NCBI GenBank assembly: GCA_040877875.1
Contig: JBBDNC010000091.1
Span: 1 to 23,609, forward strand
Length of the DNA stretch: 23,609 nt
Direction of reading: 5' to 3'
From: JBBDNC01 sp040877875
Lineage (GTDB): Bacteria; Bacteroidota; Rhodothermia; Balneolales; Balneolaceae
This document shows positions 7,844 through 15,605 of the stretch, piece after piece. Made by a program: the position numbers and the translations under genes. How positions within the stretch are numbered: position 1 is the stretch's first letter; every line of letters begins with the position of its first letter. The notes under the pieces are model-generated. The model ran no database searches and was not told the DNA's origin. It saw nothing but the letters and a program-made list of their open reading frames with translations.

Positions 7844-8453
7844 TTTTCGTTATTACCTGGTAACCGGCCGCAACCAGTGCCAATCCGGAGATCTGGAAGA
7901 ATGTGTGCGCCAAGCATGCCGCTCGGGTGTCCGGGCTGTACAGCTTCGGGAGAAGGATCTTTCTGGTGCCGAACTTTACCGGCTTGCAAAACGCCTGCGG
8001 GCCGTTACCGGCGAATTCGGAGCCGGCTTGTGGATCAATGACCGGCTGGATATCGCCCTGGCAGTTCAGGCCGACGGTATCCATTGTCCGGAGGATGGGT
8101 TGCCTCCCGATGTGGAAAAACGGCATGCGCCCGGACTGAAAATCGGAGCGAGTGTACATTCACCCGAAGCAGCCCGGAAAGCTGAGCAGGCAGGGGCGGA
8201 TTTTTTGTTGTTCGGGCCGGTTTTTAAGACCCGGTCAAAACCGGAAGCCGAGCCTCAGGGGATCCCGGAATTAAAAAAAATTACCGGTCAAAGCCGTTTG
8301 CCGGTATTTGCAATCGGGGGCATCACTCCGAAACAAGTCGGCGAATGCCTGGAGGCCGGAGCCTGGGGAGTAGCCGGTATTTCATCGATACTGGGATCGA
8401 ATAAAATCAGCAAAACCGTAACCGAATACTCCATTCATCTGGAAACTTTATGA
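7836..8453 (+). CDS. tenI: Thiazole tautomerase TenI (ThiE paralogue)
   Basis: ThiE-fold protein of 205 residues that most likely aromatises the ThiG product to the thiazole carboxylate tautomer rather than making thiamine phosphate. It shares VQLREKD (35-41) and WINDRLDIALAVQADGIH (66-83) with ThiE but lacks the ThiE motif GVHLGQ-D, having GIHCPEDG instead. It also carries the TenI signature IGASVHS (103-109); the histidine of this motif (His108 here) is the key residue in Bacillus TenI. FGPVFKTRSKP (126-136) and PVFAIGGI complete the barrel. The gene overlaps thiG by 8 bases and the true thiE by 4, placing it between the two enzymes it would link. Automatic annotation may well label it thiE. 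The TenI call rests on motif comparison. Confidence 0.82.
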   Translation: MIDFRYYLVTGRNQCQSGDLEECVRQACRSGVRAVQLREKDLSGAELYRLAKRLRAVTGEFGAGLWINDRLDIALAVQADGIHCPEDGLPPDVEKRHAPGLKIGASVHSPEAARKAEQAGADFLLFGPVFKTRSKPEAEPQGIPELKKITGQSRLPVFAIGGITPKQVGECLEAGAWGVAGISSILGSNKISKTVTEYSIHLETL

Positions 8454-9082
8454 AACATCGAATCAAGGGTGTTTACCTGATTACCGATACGAGCATTCAG
8501 AACCGCTTTAGTCACGTAGGGCTTGCCCATAAAACCGTACCGGTGGGACTTGATATGATTCAACTGCGCGACAAGGAGATGTCCGCCGGCCCCCTTCTGG
8601 ACATAGCTGGGGATATTGCCCGGATCTGCCGGGAGACTGACTGCCTTTTTATCGTCAATGACCGGGTGGATATTGCTTTGGCTTCCGGTGCAGACGGGGT
8701 ACACCTGGGCCAAAATGATTTTCCTATTCGGCAGGCCCGCGAGAGGCTGGGGCCTGGAAAGATTATTGGGGGAACTGCTTCAACCCTGGAAGAAGCGAGG
8801 AGTGTTGAGGAGGCAGGGGCTGACTATATTGGATTTGGCCATATTTTTGAAACCGGCACGAAAGTGAAAAACTATCCGCCCCGCGGACTCGACGGACTCA
8901 GGAGGGTTGCTGAGGCGGTCAGCCTGCCCATTACAGCGATTGGGGGAATTCATGAAGAGAACATGCAGGAAGTTATCCGGGCCGGCGCATCAGCGGTTGC
9001 CGTCAGCTCGGTAATTTGCAAAGCCGAAGATCCGGGAGAAGTTGTAAGGAGAATGCGGATGAAGCTTGACCGGTTTTCCTGA
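8450..9082 (+). CDS. thiE: Thiamine-phosphate synthase ThiE
   Basis: Couples HMP-PP from ThiD with thiazole phosphate, releasing pyrophosphate, to give thiamine monophosphate for ThiL. The 210-residue TIM barrel has the full set of ThiE motifs: MIQLRDKE (36-43), FIVNDRVDIAL (67-77), GADGVHLGQND (80-90), IIGGTAST (105-112), GFGHIFETGTK (128-138, Lys138 contacting pyrophosphate) and ITAIGGI (161-167). Its ATGA start overlaps the stop of the TenI-like gene, so it is translationally coupled. It is the last gene of the plus-strand thiamine run. The retained substrate motifs make this, not its upstream paralogue, the real synthase. Assignment is confident. Confidence 0.93.
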   Translation: MKHRIKGVYLITDTSIQNRFSHVGLAHKTVPVGLDMIQLRDKEMSAGPLLDIAGDIARICRETDCLFIVNDRVDIALASGADGVHLGQNDFPIRQARERLGPGKIIGGTASTLEEARSVEEAGADYIGFGHIFETGTKVKNYPPRGLDGLRRVAEAVSLPITAIGGIHEENMQEVIRAGASAVAVSSVICKAEDPGEVVRRMRMKLDRFS

Positions 9083-9126
9083 ATTTAAATGGAGTTTATT
9101 TATCCTGTCTCTGTTATCTTAAGGAT

Positions 9127-9295
9127 CTTTGAATCCGCCGGCGGGTAGCCCGGTCTTTGCATCATTGACCGGCAGGCAGCCATACAGGAGCGAGATGATT
9201 CATCGAATATAGGCTGCGGTTTAAAATCGTTTTCGTGTTCAAAAATGAGTTTGCCGGCCTTTATCCCTTACAATTTTTTGCCGGCGGATTCAAAG
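9127..9295. repeat. Element with 16-bp perfect inverted ends and internal hairpins
   Basis: CTTTGAATCCGCCGGC (9127-9142) and its exact reverse complement (9280-9295) enclose 137 bases. Inside, CCGGTC (9150-9155) pairs with GACCGG (9167-9172) over an 11-base loop, GCAGCC (9176-9181) pairs with GGCTGC (9212-9217), and GATGATTCATC (9194-9204) is a near-perfect palindrome. The whole could be a small non-autonomous transposable element or a branched structured RNA. I see no clear target-site duplication and no open frame. It fills most of the gap between thiE and yajQ. Confidence 0.6.
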
Positions 9296-9354
9296 GTTCC
9301 ACAGTGACCTGTTAACATTACATACCCTCAGAATCATAATTTAATTCAATCCAC

Positions 9355-9846
9355 ATGCCGTCTTTTGACATCGTAAACCAGGTAGACGCCCAGGAAGTCG
9401 ATAATGCCGTCAACAATACGAAGAAAGAAGTTTCAACCCGTTATGATTTCAAGGGATTGCATACGGAAATCAACTATGACCGTCAGGCGAATACCCTTGA
9501 TTTAACGGCTGCCGAAAGCATGAAAATGCGTGCTGTCCGCGAAATGCTGATTAAGCATTTTGTGAAACGGGGCTTATCGCCGAAAATCATGGAGATCGGA
9601 AAAGAAGAAGGGAGCAGCCAGGGCTCGGTTAAGGTCAAAGTCATATTAAAGGAAGGTATCGAGCGGGAAACGGCCAAAAAAATAGTCAAGGAAATCAAAG
9701 GGACAAAAACCAAAGTTCAGGCGGCAATACAGGAGGATCAGGTACGTGTGACCGGGAAGAAGATCGATGATTTACAAGAGGTCATTCAACACCTAAAAAA
9801 CAAAGATTTCGGGATTCCTCTGCAGTTTATCAATATGAGATCCTGA
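9355..9846 (+). CDS. yajQ: YajQ family cyclic-di-GMP-binding protein
   Basis: Widespread cytosolic protein with two alpha-beta domains. A Xanthomonas member binds cyclic di-GMP, and E. coli YajQ binds nucleotides and influences tail assembly of some phages. The 163-residue length is normal. It starts MPSFDIVNQVDAQEVDNAV and has the conserved TRYDFKG (28-34), then a KVILKEGI stretch, IVKEIKGTKTKVQAAIQ with a conserved basic face, and the C-terminal LQFINMRS. The ATG start fits family alignments. It is a single gene with no operon partner. The precise role in this organism is unknown. Confidence 0.93.
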   Translation: MPSFDIVNQVDAQEVDNAVNNTKKEVSTRYDFKGLHTEINYDRQANTLDLTAAESMKMRAVREMLIKHFVKRGLSPKIMEIGKEEGSSQGSVKVKVILKEGIERETAKKIVKEIKGTKTKVQAAIQEDQVRVTGKKIDDLQEVIQHLKNKDFGIPLQFINMRS

Positions 9847-9942
9847 ATCAGGGAAAACCGGCTGCTGACTGAATTTTGGAAAATATTATAAGCTGAACCT
9901 GATCCACGGCGACGTGACCGCCCTGCAAATAAGGAGGCACCT

Positions 9943-10257
9943 ATGAAGAAGCAACATTTTAATGAATCCTACGGCTTAAAAGCACCCGAAAATTATGAGC
10001 GGTACTTTGTACCGGCCATTGGAGAACCTTTGGCAAAAGACCTCGTTCGTCTTGCAGATCTGCGATCGGGTGAACGGGTATTGGATGTAGCCTGTGGTAC
10101 CGGAATTGTGGCGCGCCTTGCTTCAGAACAGGTCGGCAAAACCGGATACCTGTCCGTAAGTGTTAAAAAGAAAGCTACTAGTAGGCATGATCTGTTTTTG
10201 ATGAAACGAAGCAAGCTGATACCGCTAATCAGACTTACTCTATTCTTTAATTTATGA
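9943..10257 (+). pseudogene. Truncated class I SAM-dependent methyltransferase remnant
   Basis: Only the N-terminal part of a methyltransferase of the type found on UbiE-like or methyltransf_11/25 proteins remains. The N-terminal region is MKKQHFNESYGLKAPENYER, and motif I follows as GERVLDVACGTGIVARLA (43-60). After VGKTG (64-68) the expected LDINPGML region is replaced by lysine-rich, unrelated residues, and the frame stops at 104 residues; family members have about 250 or more. The join lies near 10150. A strong AAGGAGG (9931-9937), five bases before the ATG, is unusual in this window. The sequence from 10150 to 10390 is AT-richer and shows no continuation of the enzyme in any frame I read. 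The product is probably non-functional. Confidence 0.75.
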
Positions 10258-10394
10258 AACGGTTGTAATTTGCGGCAACTTCAGGTGCTTTGTTGATAAG
10301 TGCCAGTTAATAAGAAGGCTTTTGCAATACCCGGTCATTTGCCTGATTCCACGTTATGCAAAGTATCTATTACTTAGAATTCAGCAATTTACCC

Positions 10395-10428
10395 TTTGCA
10401 CGAAATCATTGTTATTAGTATATATAAC
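10395..10428 (+). promoter_or_regulatory. Candidate promoter of the subtilase gene
   Basis: TTTG (10395-10398), a 20-base spacer and TATATATAAC (10419-10428) approximate the Bacteroidota-type promoter (TTTG, 19-21 bases, TAnnTTTG). GTTAT and ATAAC (10411-10428) also form a small dyad. The match at the second box is partial, so the call is tentative. Confidence 0.35.
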
Positions 10429-10460
10429 ATATTCTTTTTTTAATCACGGAGGTTAAAATC

Positions 10461-11720
10461 ATGAAAAATTCTGAATTTAATTCGTTTCAATCATTCGTTG
10501 TAAGGTTCATTCCTGTTCTCCTGTTGCCGTTTCTTCTTTTTGCTTGCCAGGATCAGTTAACGGAGTTTGGATCTGCTGACTCACCGAATTCTTCGGAATT
10601 CGATGCTTCCGCAGAAGCATCAGCTCGCGGGGCTGATCATTATATCGTGGTGTTTGACCGCCAAAAGGTTTCGGCGGCGGAGGTTGAAAGTACGGTGGCC
10701 GATCTTTCCAGAAGATTCCAGTTTCAACCCACTTTTACTTACCAGCACACCCTTGCCGGATTTGCCGGCGCATTGTCACCGAGACATGTTGAAGAACTAC
10801 GGAGTGACGATCGGATTCGGAGCATATCGCCGGATGTCAGGATTTCTCTATTCCCCGAACCCCAGCATCATCGCCCCGATCATGGAGGCGGCCCTCCTGA
10901 TAACGGAGGGGGTGATGGCGATGAGGAAGAAGAGTCCACACAGGTCACCCCCTGGGGGATTGAAAGAGTGGGCGGACCTTTGGCAAAATCCGACAACCGC
11001 GCCTGGGTAATTGATACCGGGATCGATCTTGACCATGCAGACCTGAACGTCAATACAAGCCTCGGGAAAAACTGTGTTCCGCGCGGTAAAAACTCGTTTG
11101 ATGATGGAAACGGTCACGGTACCCATGTAGCGGGTACCATCGCAGCCATTGATAACACTATTGATGTCGTAGGTGTATCTGAAAGTACGGAACTCGCGCC
11201 GGTCAGAGTGCTGGACAACTCCGGTTCCGGACAACTCAGCTGGGTTATTTGCGGGGTCGACCATGCAGCTGCTCATTTCATTACCGGAGATGTTGCCAAT
11301 ATTAGTTTGGGTGGCAGCACGGATAATACGGATCTTGACGACGCCGTACTTGCTGCAGCCGAAAAAGGTTTACTTTTTTCGATTGCTGCGGGCAACAGTG
11401 GTGATGATGCTGAAAATTACACACCGGCAAGAACCGGAAATCAACATGCTAATATTTACACAATTGCTGCGATTGACCAAAATAATGAGATGCCGTCCTG
11501 GTCTAATTTCGGGGATCCGGTCTCCTTTGCTGCACCGGGAGTGAGCATTCTTTCCACCAAGCGTAACGGAGGCACGGAAACCAAATCAGGTACCTCCATG
11601 TCGGCTCCTCATGTGGCAGGACTGCTGGTGCTTGATCAATTGTGTGAGGACGGAACCGACGGGAACGAATATTCGATTGCCTACAGATGTGATGATACAG
11701 AATTGCTGGCAGTGGAATAG
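10461..11720 (+). CDS. S8 family serine peptidase (subtilase), predicted lipoprotein
   Basis: Secreted subtilisin-like protease of 419 residues. A signal peptide with hydrophobic core (about 16-27) ends in the lipobox LFAC, so Cys29 is probably lipidated and the enzyme membrane-anchored. Residues about 60-130 (HYIVVFD to SISPDVRISL) form an inhibitor I9-type propeptide. A Gly/Asp/Glu-rich linker (about 132-160) follows. The catalytic triad is Asp185 in AWVIDTGID, His222 in GHGTHVAG and Ser379 in GTSMSAPHVAG, with oxyanion Asn312 in AAGNSG. Six bases of GGAGG-containing leader (10448-10452) give a good ribosome site eight bases before the ATG. No C-terminal sorting domain is seen. It stands alone, with a terminator behind it. 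Family confident; whether propeptide cleavage frees the domain from the lipid anchor is inference. Confidence 0.92.
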   Translation: MKNSEFNSFQSFVVRFIPVLLLPFLLFACQDQLTEFGSADSPNSSEFDASAEASARGADHYIVVFDRQKVSAAEVESTVADLSRRFQFQPTFTYQHTLAGFAGALSPRHVEELRSDDRIRSISPDVRISLFPEPQHHRPDHGGGPPDNGGGDGDEEEESTQVTPWGIERVGGPLAKSDNRAWVIDTGIDLDHADLNVNTSLGKNCVPRGKNSFDDGNGHGTHVAGTIAAIDNTIDVVGVSESTELAPVRVLDNSGSGQLSWVICGVDHAAAHFITGDVANISLGGSTDNTDLDDAVLAAAEKGLLFSIAAGNSGDDAENYTPARTGNQHANIYTIAAIDQNNEMPSWSNFGDPVSFAAPGVSILSTKRNGGTETKSGTSMSAPHVAGLLVLDQLCEDGTDGNEYSIAYRCDDTELLAVE

Positions 11721-11745
11721 ATTTGCTAAAGTAATTTCAGGACAG

Positions 11746-11787
11746 AAGCGGCAATCAGACAGATAGGAAGAGGGCCGCTTTTGTTTT
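11746..11787 (+). terminator. Intrinsic terminator after the subtilase gene
   Basis: AAGCGGC (11746-11752) pairs with GCCGCTT (11774-11780) over a 21-base loop and is followed by TTGTTTT. Position, 25 bases after the stop codon, and T-rich tail fit a Rho-independent terminator. The remaining bases to 11988 show no gene. Confidence 0.6.
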
Positions 11788-11988
11788 ATCAGGATTACAT
11801 TCGTTTTCCATACCCCTCCCATTTCAACTCAAATAAATTTTGTGAATGGTAATGCCGGATTTTGCATCCAATCTTTGGGAATATCTTCCAGAGTGTTAAT
11901 TTTATGTACTAAACTTGGTGCTATTTATCACTGAGGTGTGACTTATTTGTTACGAAGGAGATCAAATTGACCATTCCAAAACTATCCA

Positions 11989-12687
11989 ATGGCGAGAAAA
12001 GTAACTCAGATTGTTGAGGAACAAATTAAAGCGTGGAGTCATCGAAATTCCTCAAGAAAACCTTCAGCTCCACAAAAGAAACACTACCCGGTTATTACCA
12101 TATCACGAGAATTTGGGGCACGAGGGGCGGCCATGGCTGAATTATTAGGAAAAAAAACCGGTTTTAAAGTTTGGGATAAAGAACTCCTGGGGGCCATTGC
12201 AGATCATCTGGGCAGCGATCAAAAACTACTTGAAACCCTTGATGAGCGCCGCCAGGAGATTGTAGAGGATACTGTGGCAGGCTTTATCAAAAATATACAT
12301 ACCAACGTTAATTACCTGAGAACATTAATCCGTGTGGTAAAAACCATAGAGGAACAAGGCAACGACATTATTGTCGGACGAGGGGCCAACTATATCTGCC
12401 AACACCCCTCATCCTTTCATATACGGGTCGTTTGTCCGCTGAAGAAAAGAATTTCGGAATACGCCAAAAGAGAAAATATAAGTACGACAGAAGCCCGGCG
12501 TATCATCGAACAAAAAGACAGGGAACGGGCTGATTTTATCAAAAGCAATTTCTATAAGGAGGTGGCTACACCGTCTGACTATGATCTGCTCATCAATTCC
12601 GATACGTTTACTCTTGAACAAATGGCGGATCTTGTATTGGATGCCTATGAAATGAATATTGGAGAGAAGGTTAAAGCGTTGGCGTAA
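11989..12687 (+). CDS. Cytidylate kinase-like family protein
   Basis: P-loop protein of the cytidylate kinase-like family (PF13189 type) with 232 residues. Its nucleotide-binding loop ITISREFGARGAAMAELLG (36-54) replaces the usual Walker A GKS by GAAM. Downstream are IIVGRGANYI (127-136), an arginine-rich lid with EQKDRERADFI (174-184) and YDLLINSDTF (198-207). A basic N-terminal stretch (about 10-33) precedes the kinase fold. Substrate and role are not established for this branch; it is not the essential Cmk, which has a different loop. The ATG at 11989 is the first possible start, since an in-frame TGA lies at 11968-11970. An AAGGAG sits 28 bases upstream, too far for this ATG but well placed for an out-of-frame TTG. 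Confidence 0.8.
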   Translation: MARKVTQIVEEQIKAWSHRNSSRKPSAPQKKHYPVITISREFGARGAAMAELLGKKTGFKVWDKELLGAIADHLGSDQKLLETLDERRQEIVEDTVAGFIKNIHTNVNYLRTLIRVVKTIEEQGNDIIVGRGANYICQHPSSFHIRVVCPLKKRISEYAKRENISTTEARRIIEQKDRERADFIKSNFYKEVATPSDYDLLINSDTFTLEQMADLVLDAYEMNIGEKVKALA

Positions 12688-12708
12688 CTCCCGATGGTAG
12701 AATTTGAA

Positions 12709-12734
12709 GATCTCCTCTATTCAAAAGAGGGGTC
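12709..12734. terminator. Hairpin between two convergent genes
   Basis: GATCTCCTCT (12709-12718) pairs with AGAGGGGTC (12726-12734) with one bulge and one G-T pair around a 7-base loop. It lies 22 bases after the cytidylate-kinase-like stop and faces the convergent amidinohydrolase gene. No T-tract follows, so termination is only suggested by position. Confidence 0.3.
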
Positions 12735-12795
12735 TGACAGATCCAATGCCCACCCTTGTAAAAAATCATCAGTCACCCCGGCGCGATTCATGTGC

Positions 12796-13737
12796 TTACC
12801 ATAAAAGCATTTTCATGCAATAGACGCTCCCGCCACTTTTGAGAAATTCACGGGTATCCATTTCATGTACAATAAATCCGTGCTCATTCAATTTTCGGGC
12901 GACTTCCGTACAGCCTTTCTGGATCAGTACGTTCTTGCCGTCCGGACACGTGGCATTGACAGCAAATAAACCGATCGCTTCCTCGGCAGGAGCTTCGATG
13001 ACGTTCTCATAAACCTTGTAAATCATCTCCAGCCCGGATTCGTCAAACGCAGGCGGGTAGATCAGGGCATTGTTTTCATCGAGGGAGCAGAAGCAGGTGT
13101 CCAGATGGTAAAACCGTTCGTCCTTCAAAGGAAGTAGAATCACCGGCACGTCAAAAATCTCCGAGATTTGCTCGTAAGCATACCGTGAGGTACGGAAACC
13201 ATATCCTCCCCAGATCAACTTTCGTTTAAAATGCCAGATGGCATCTCCCATCCCCTCAAAATCTTCAACGTTATCCGGATTCAGGTGGAAGACGTCATAG
13301 CCGTTTTTATGATACCACTTTTCTATATGGCCGACTTCCCGGGCCCTTTGGCGGGTATGCATGATACTCATGATCACTTTACGCCGGTTGTTTTTATCCA
13401 GAAAGGGCAGGCTTTGATTGGCACTGAATACCATATCGGGCAAGCCGGGAACTCCTGCCAGTTTGATGACTTCAAGGCCGATTTTTTGGAAGCTGCTGGC
13501 AAGCTGCTCCCATTCTTTTTGTGCCCGCTCACGCTTCACCGTCCCGACCTGGCCGATCATATGGGGATTGATCACGTAGTCGACATTGTAATAGGTGGGT
13601 TCCACCATCAATACCCGCTGCGGTTCGGGCATAGCGGGGAGATCTGCAATATTAAAATCAATTTGGCCGGCGGAAGTCATCAACTTATTCATAAGATCAT
13701 TTAAACAGGGTTCAGGATCGAACAGTTCAACCGGCAC
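12796..13737 (-). CDS. Amidinotransferase/DDAH-superfamily hydrolase
   Basis: Guanidino-modifying enzyme fold (pentein) related to dimethylargininase, arginine deiminase and the CtlX-type citrulline hydrolases found in Bacteroidota. The 313-residue protein retains the superfamily sites: DMVFSANQS (101-109), FEGMGDAIW (160-168), the catalytic histidine His211 in FYHLDTCFC and the nucleophile Cys307 in SGGSVYCMKM near the C-terminus. It should therefore be an active hydrolase on an arginine or citrulline-like substrate; which one cannot be read. The start is GTG at 13737 with a GAGGAG about 15 bases upstream; ATG at Met16 is the alternative. It is divergent from the DUF58 gene 63 bases away. 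Confidence 0.85.
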   Translation of the reverse strand: MPVELFDPEPCLNDLMNKLMTSAGQIDFNIADLPAMPEPQRVLMVEPTYYNVDYVINPHMIGQVGTVKRERAQKEWEQLASSFQKIGLEVIKLAGVPGLPDMVFSANQSLPFLDKNNRRKVIMSIMHTRQRAREVGHIEKWYHKNGYDVFHLNPDNVEDFEGMGDAIWHFKRKLIWGGYGFRTSRYAYEQISEIFDVPVILLPLKDERFYHLDTCFCSLDENNALIYPPAFDESGLEMIYKVYENVIEAPAEEAIGLFAVNATCPDGKNVLIQKGCTEVARKLNEHGFIVHEMDTREFLKSGGSVYCMKMLLW

Positions 13738-13800
13738 GTCCCCCAGGCTCCTCTGAAAAATTAATTTTTATTCGATCCGTTCAAACGATAGGTTTAACCC

Positions 13801-14721
13801 ATGTTACTGAATCCGGACATATTAACCCAATTGGCTCCCCTCGAATTAAAAGCCCGTACGATTGTTGAGGGCTTTATCTCCGGATTGCATCGAAGCCCTT
13901 ATCACGGATTCAGTGTGGAATTTGCCGAGCACCGGCCTTACAGCCCCGGAGATAATTTTAAGCACATTGATTGGAAAGTATATGGAAAAACCGAGCGGTT
14001 TTATGTAAAGCAGTATGAAGAAGAAACCAATCTGAGAGCACATATCATATTGGATGTGAGTAGTTCCATGTATTTCCGGCATTTTGCCGAGTGGAGTAAG
14101 CTTCGGTATGCGATTCACTATGCGGCTGCTCTGATGTATATGATGAACCGGCAGCGGGATGCTTGTGGCCTGGTGATGTTTGACAAGGAGGTGAGGGAGC
14201 AGTTTCCCGCAAAATCATCTTATTCTCACCTGAGAATGCTGTTTGCAAGGATGGAAAAGCTTCTTGAAAAAGAAACTGAAGAAGCCGGGCAGGAACGGGC
14301 TTCCGCATCGGCGGATGCCCTGCATGAGCTTGCGGAAAAATTAAAACACCGCAGCCTGATTATAATATTAAGTGATTTGTTTGAAAATGTGGCGGATCAT
14401 GATGCATTAATATCTGCCCTGAAGCACCTTCGTCACCGCAAACACGAAGTGTTGTTGATGAATGTTCTGGAACATCAAAGTGAACGGCAACTGGATTTCC
14501 CGGACGGTAAATTTATCTTTGAAGACATGGAAACCGGCAGCGAGATGGAGGTGATGCCTGCCCAGGTAAAAGAGGAGTATCAAAAGAAAATCAGGGAATA
14601 CACCCATCAATTCAAAATCGCCTGTAGCGAAGCTCAGATCGATTTTGAGGAGATCGATACCCAAAGCCCCTTCGATCTTGCCTTGCTGGCATATCTGAAC
14701 AAGCGGAAACGACTGGGTTGA
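13801..14721 (+). CDS. DUF58 domain-containing protein
   Basis: Protein of 306 residues of the DUF58 family. The signature EHRPYSPGDNFKHIDWKVYG (43-62) precedes a von Willebrand factor A-like fold with the metal-site motif DVSSSM (85-90). Members normally sit beside a MoxR AAA ATPase in chaperone-like operons with BatA-type proteins. Here no such partner is nearby: the upstream gene is a divergent amidinohydrolase and the downstream one a convergent dehydrogenase. There is no membrane segment or signal peptide, so it is cytosolic. The ATG at 13801 directly follows a short intergenic stretch without a clear ribosome site. Family certain, function unknown. Confidence 0.88.
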   Translation: MLLNPDILTQLAPLELKARTIVEGFISGLHRSPYHGFSVEFAEHRPYSPGDNFKHIDWKVYGKTERFYVKQYEEETNLRAHIILDVSSSMYFRHFAEWSKLRYAIHYAAALMYMMNRQRDACGLVMFDKEVREQFPAKSSYSHLRMLFARMEKLLEKETEEAGQERASASADALHELAEKLKHRSLIIILSDLFENVADHDALISALKHLRHRKHEVLLMNVLEHQSERQLDFPDGKFIFEDMETGSEMEVMPAQVKEEYQKKIREYTHQFKIACSEAQIDFEEIDTQSPFDLALLAYLNKRKRLG

Positions 14722-14731
14722 CCCGGCCGCC

Positions 14732-15526
14732 TCAGGTTACTTTTACACCTCTTAAAATTTTATCCAGAAGGTTGGGGAAAAATCGTTTGATATAAACACC
14801 GGCCACCTCTTTCCCGCCAATGTAAATCTCTTTCTTTTTTCTGGCCAGTTTGGGCAGGAGCTTTCTGGAAAAATCATCCGGAGTCATTCCTTCATTCTGC
14901 CCTTCACCCATTTGGTTTAATTTTGTACCATCCGCCTTCAGTGCATTATAGGTGACGTTGGTTTTAACGAATCCGGGACAAACAAGAGTGACGTCCACAT
15001 CATACAGGTACGTCTCCTGTCTGAGGCAGTCAAACCATCCGTGTAGAGCATGTTTGGAAGCCGCATAGGCAGATCTCAAGCGGGTTCCGAATTTCCCCAT
15101 GACACTGCTAATGACAACGATGTGGCCGGATTTTTGCCGGATCATATAAGGCAGTACTTCCCGGGTCAGGGAAACCGTGCCGAAAAAATTTACCTCCATA
15201 ACCCGCCGGATCACATCCATGCGGGTTTCAGAAGCAAGGCCTCGCTGGCTAATGCCGCCATTGTTTAATAACATGTCAATGTGCCCGTATATGGACCAGG
15301 CTTTTTTGACAATTTGAGGATGAGATTCCATATCGGTCAAGTCCAGTTGGAGGGTATGAATATCCTCGCTGTCACCCTTACATCTGTTCCTGACCCGTTC
15401 CAGTTCGCCGGGCCTCCTGGAAGAAAGGATAAGTTTTGCCCCTTTTTTATGAAAGTGGTATGCGAGGGCTTCACCGATACCGGATGAGGCACCAGTAATC
15501 CATATTACCTGGTTTTTGAATGACAT
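14732..15526 (-). CDS. Short-chain dehydrogenase/reductase, DHRS7-like
   Basis: NAD(P)-dependent oxidoreductase of the classical SDR type, 264 residues. Cofactor binding is shown by TGASSGIG (11-18), with SSRR (35-38) suggesting preference for NADP, then LDLTD (61-65) and NNGG (88-91). The catalytic set is Ser140/Ser141 in VVISSVMG and Tyr154-x3-Lys158 in YAASK. The C-terminal part, PGFVKTNVT and a basic, hydrophobic tail, resembles DHRS7-type enzymes. Substrate unknown. It ends only 10 bases from the convergent DUF58 gene. No leader motif or regulator is evident. Confidence 0.9.
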   Translation of the reverse strand: MSFKNQVIWITGASSGIGEALAYHFHKKGAKLILSSRRPGELERVRNRCKGDSEDIHTLQLDLTDMESHPQIVKKAWSIYGHIDMLLNNGGISQRGLASETRMDVIRRVMEVNFFGTVSLTREVLPYMIRQKSGHIVVISSVMGKFGTRLRSAYAASKHALHGWFDCLRQETYLYDVDVTLVCPGFVKTNVTYNALKADGTKLNQMGEGQNEGMTPDDFSRKLLPKLARKKKEIYIGGKEVAGVYIKRFFPNLLDKILRGVKVT

Positions 15527-15605
15527 GATATACCTGTTAGAGTTACTCTACTGGAATCGGTTCATTGACAAATTAAAGAAAGTTTACGGATATTATTATT
15601 GTCTT

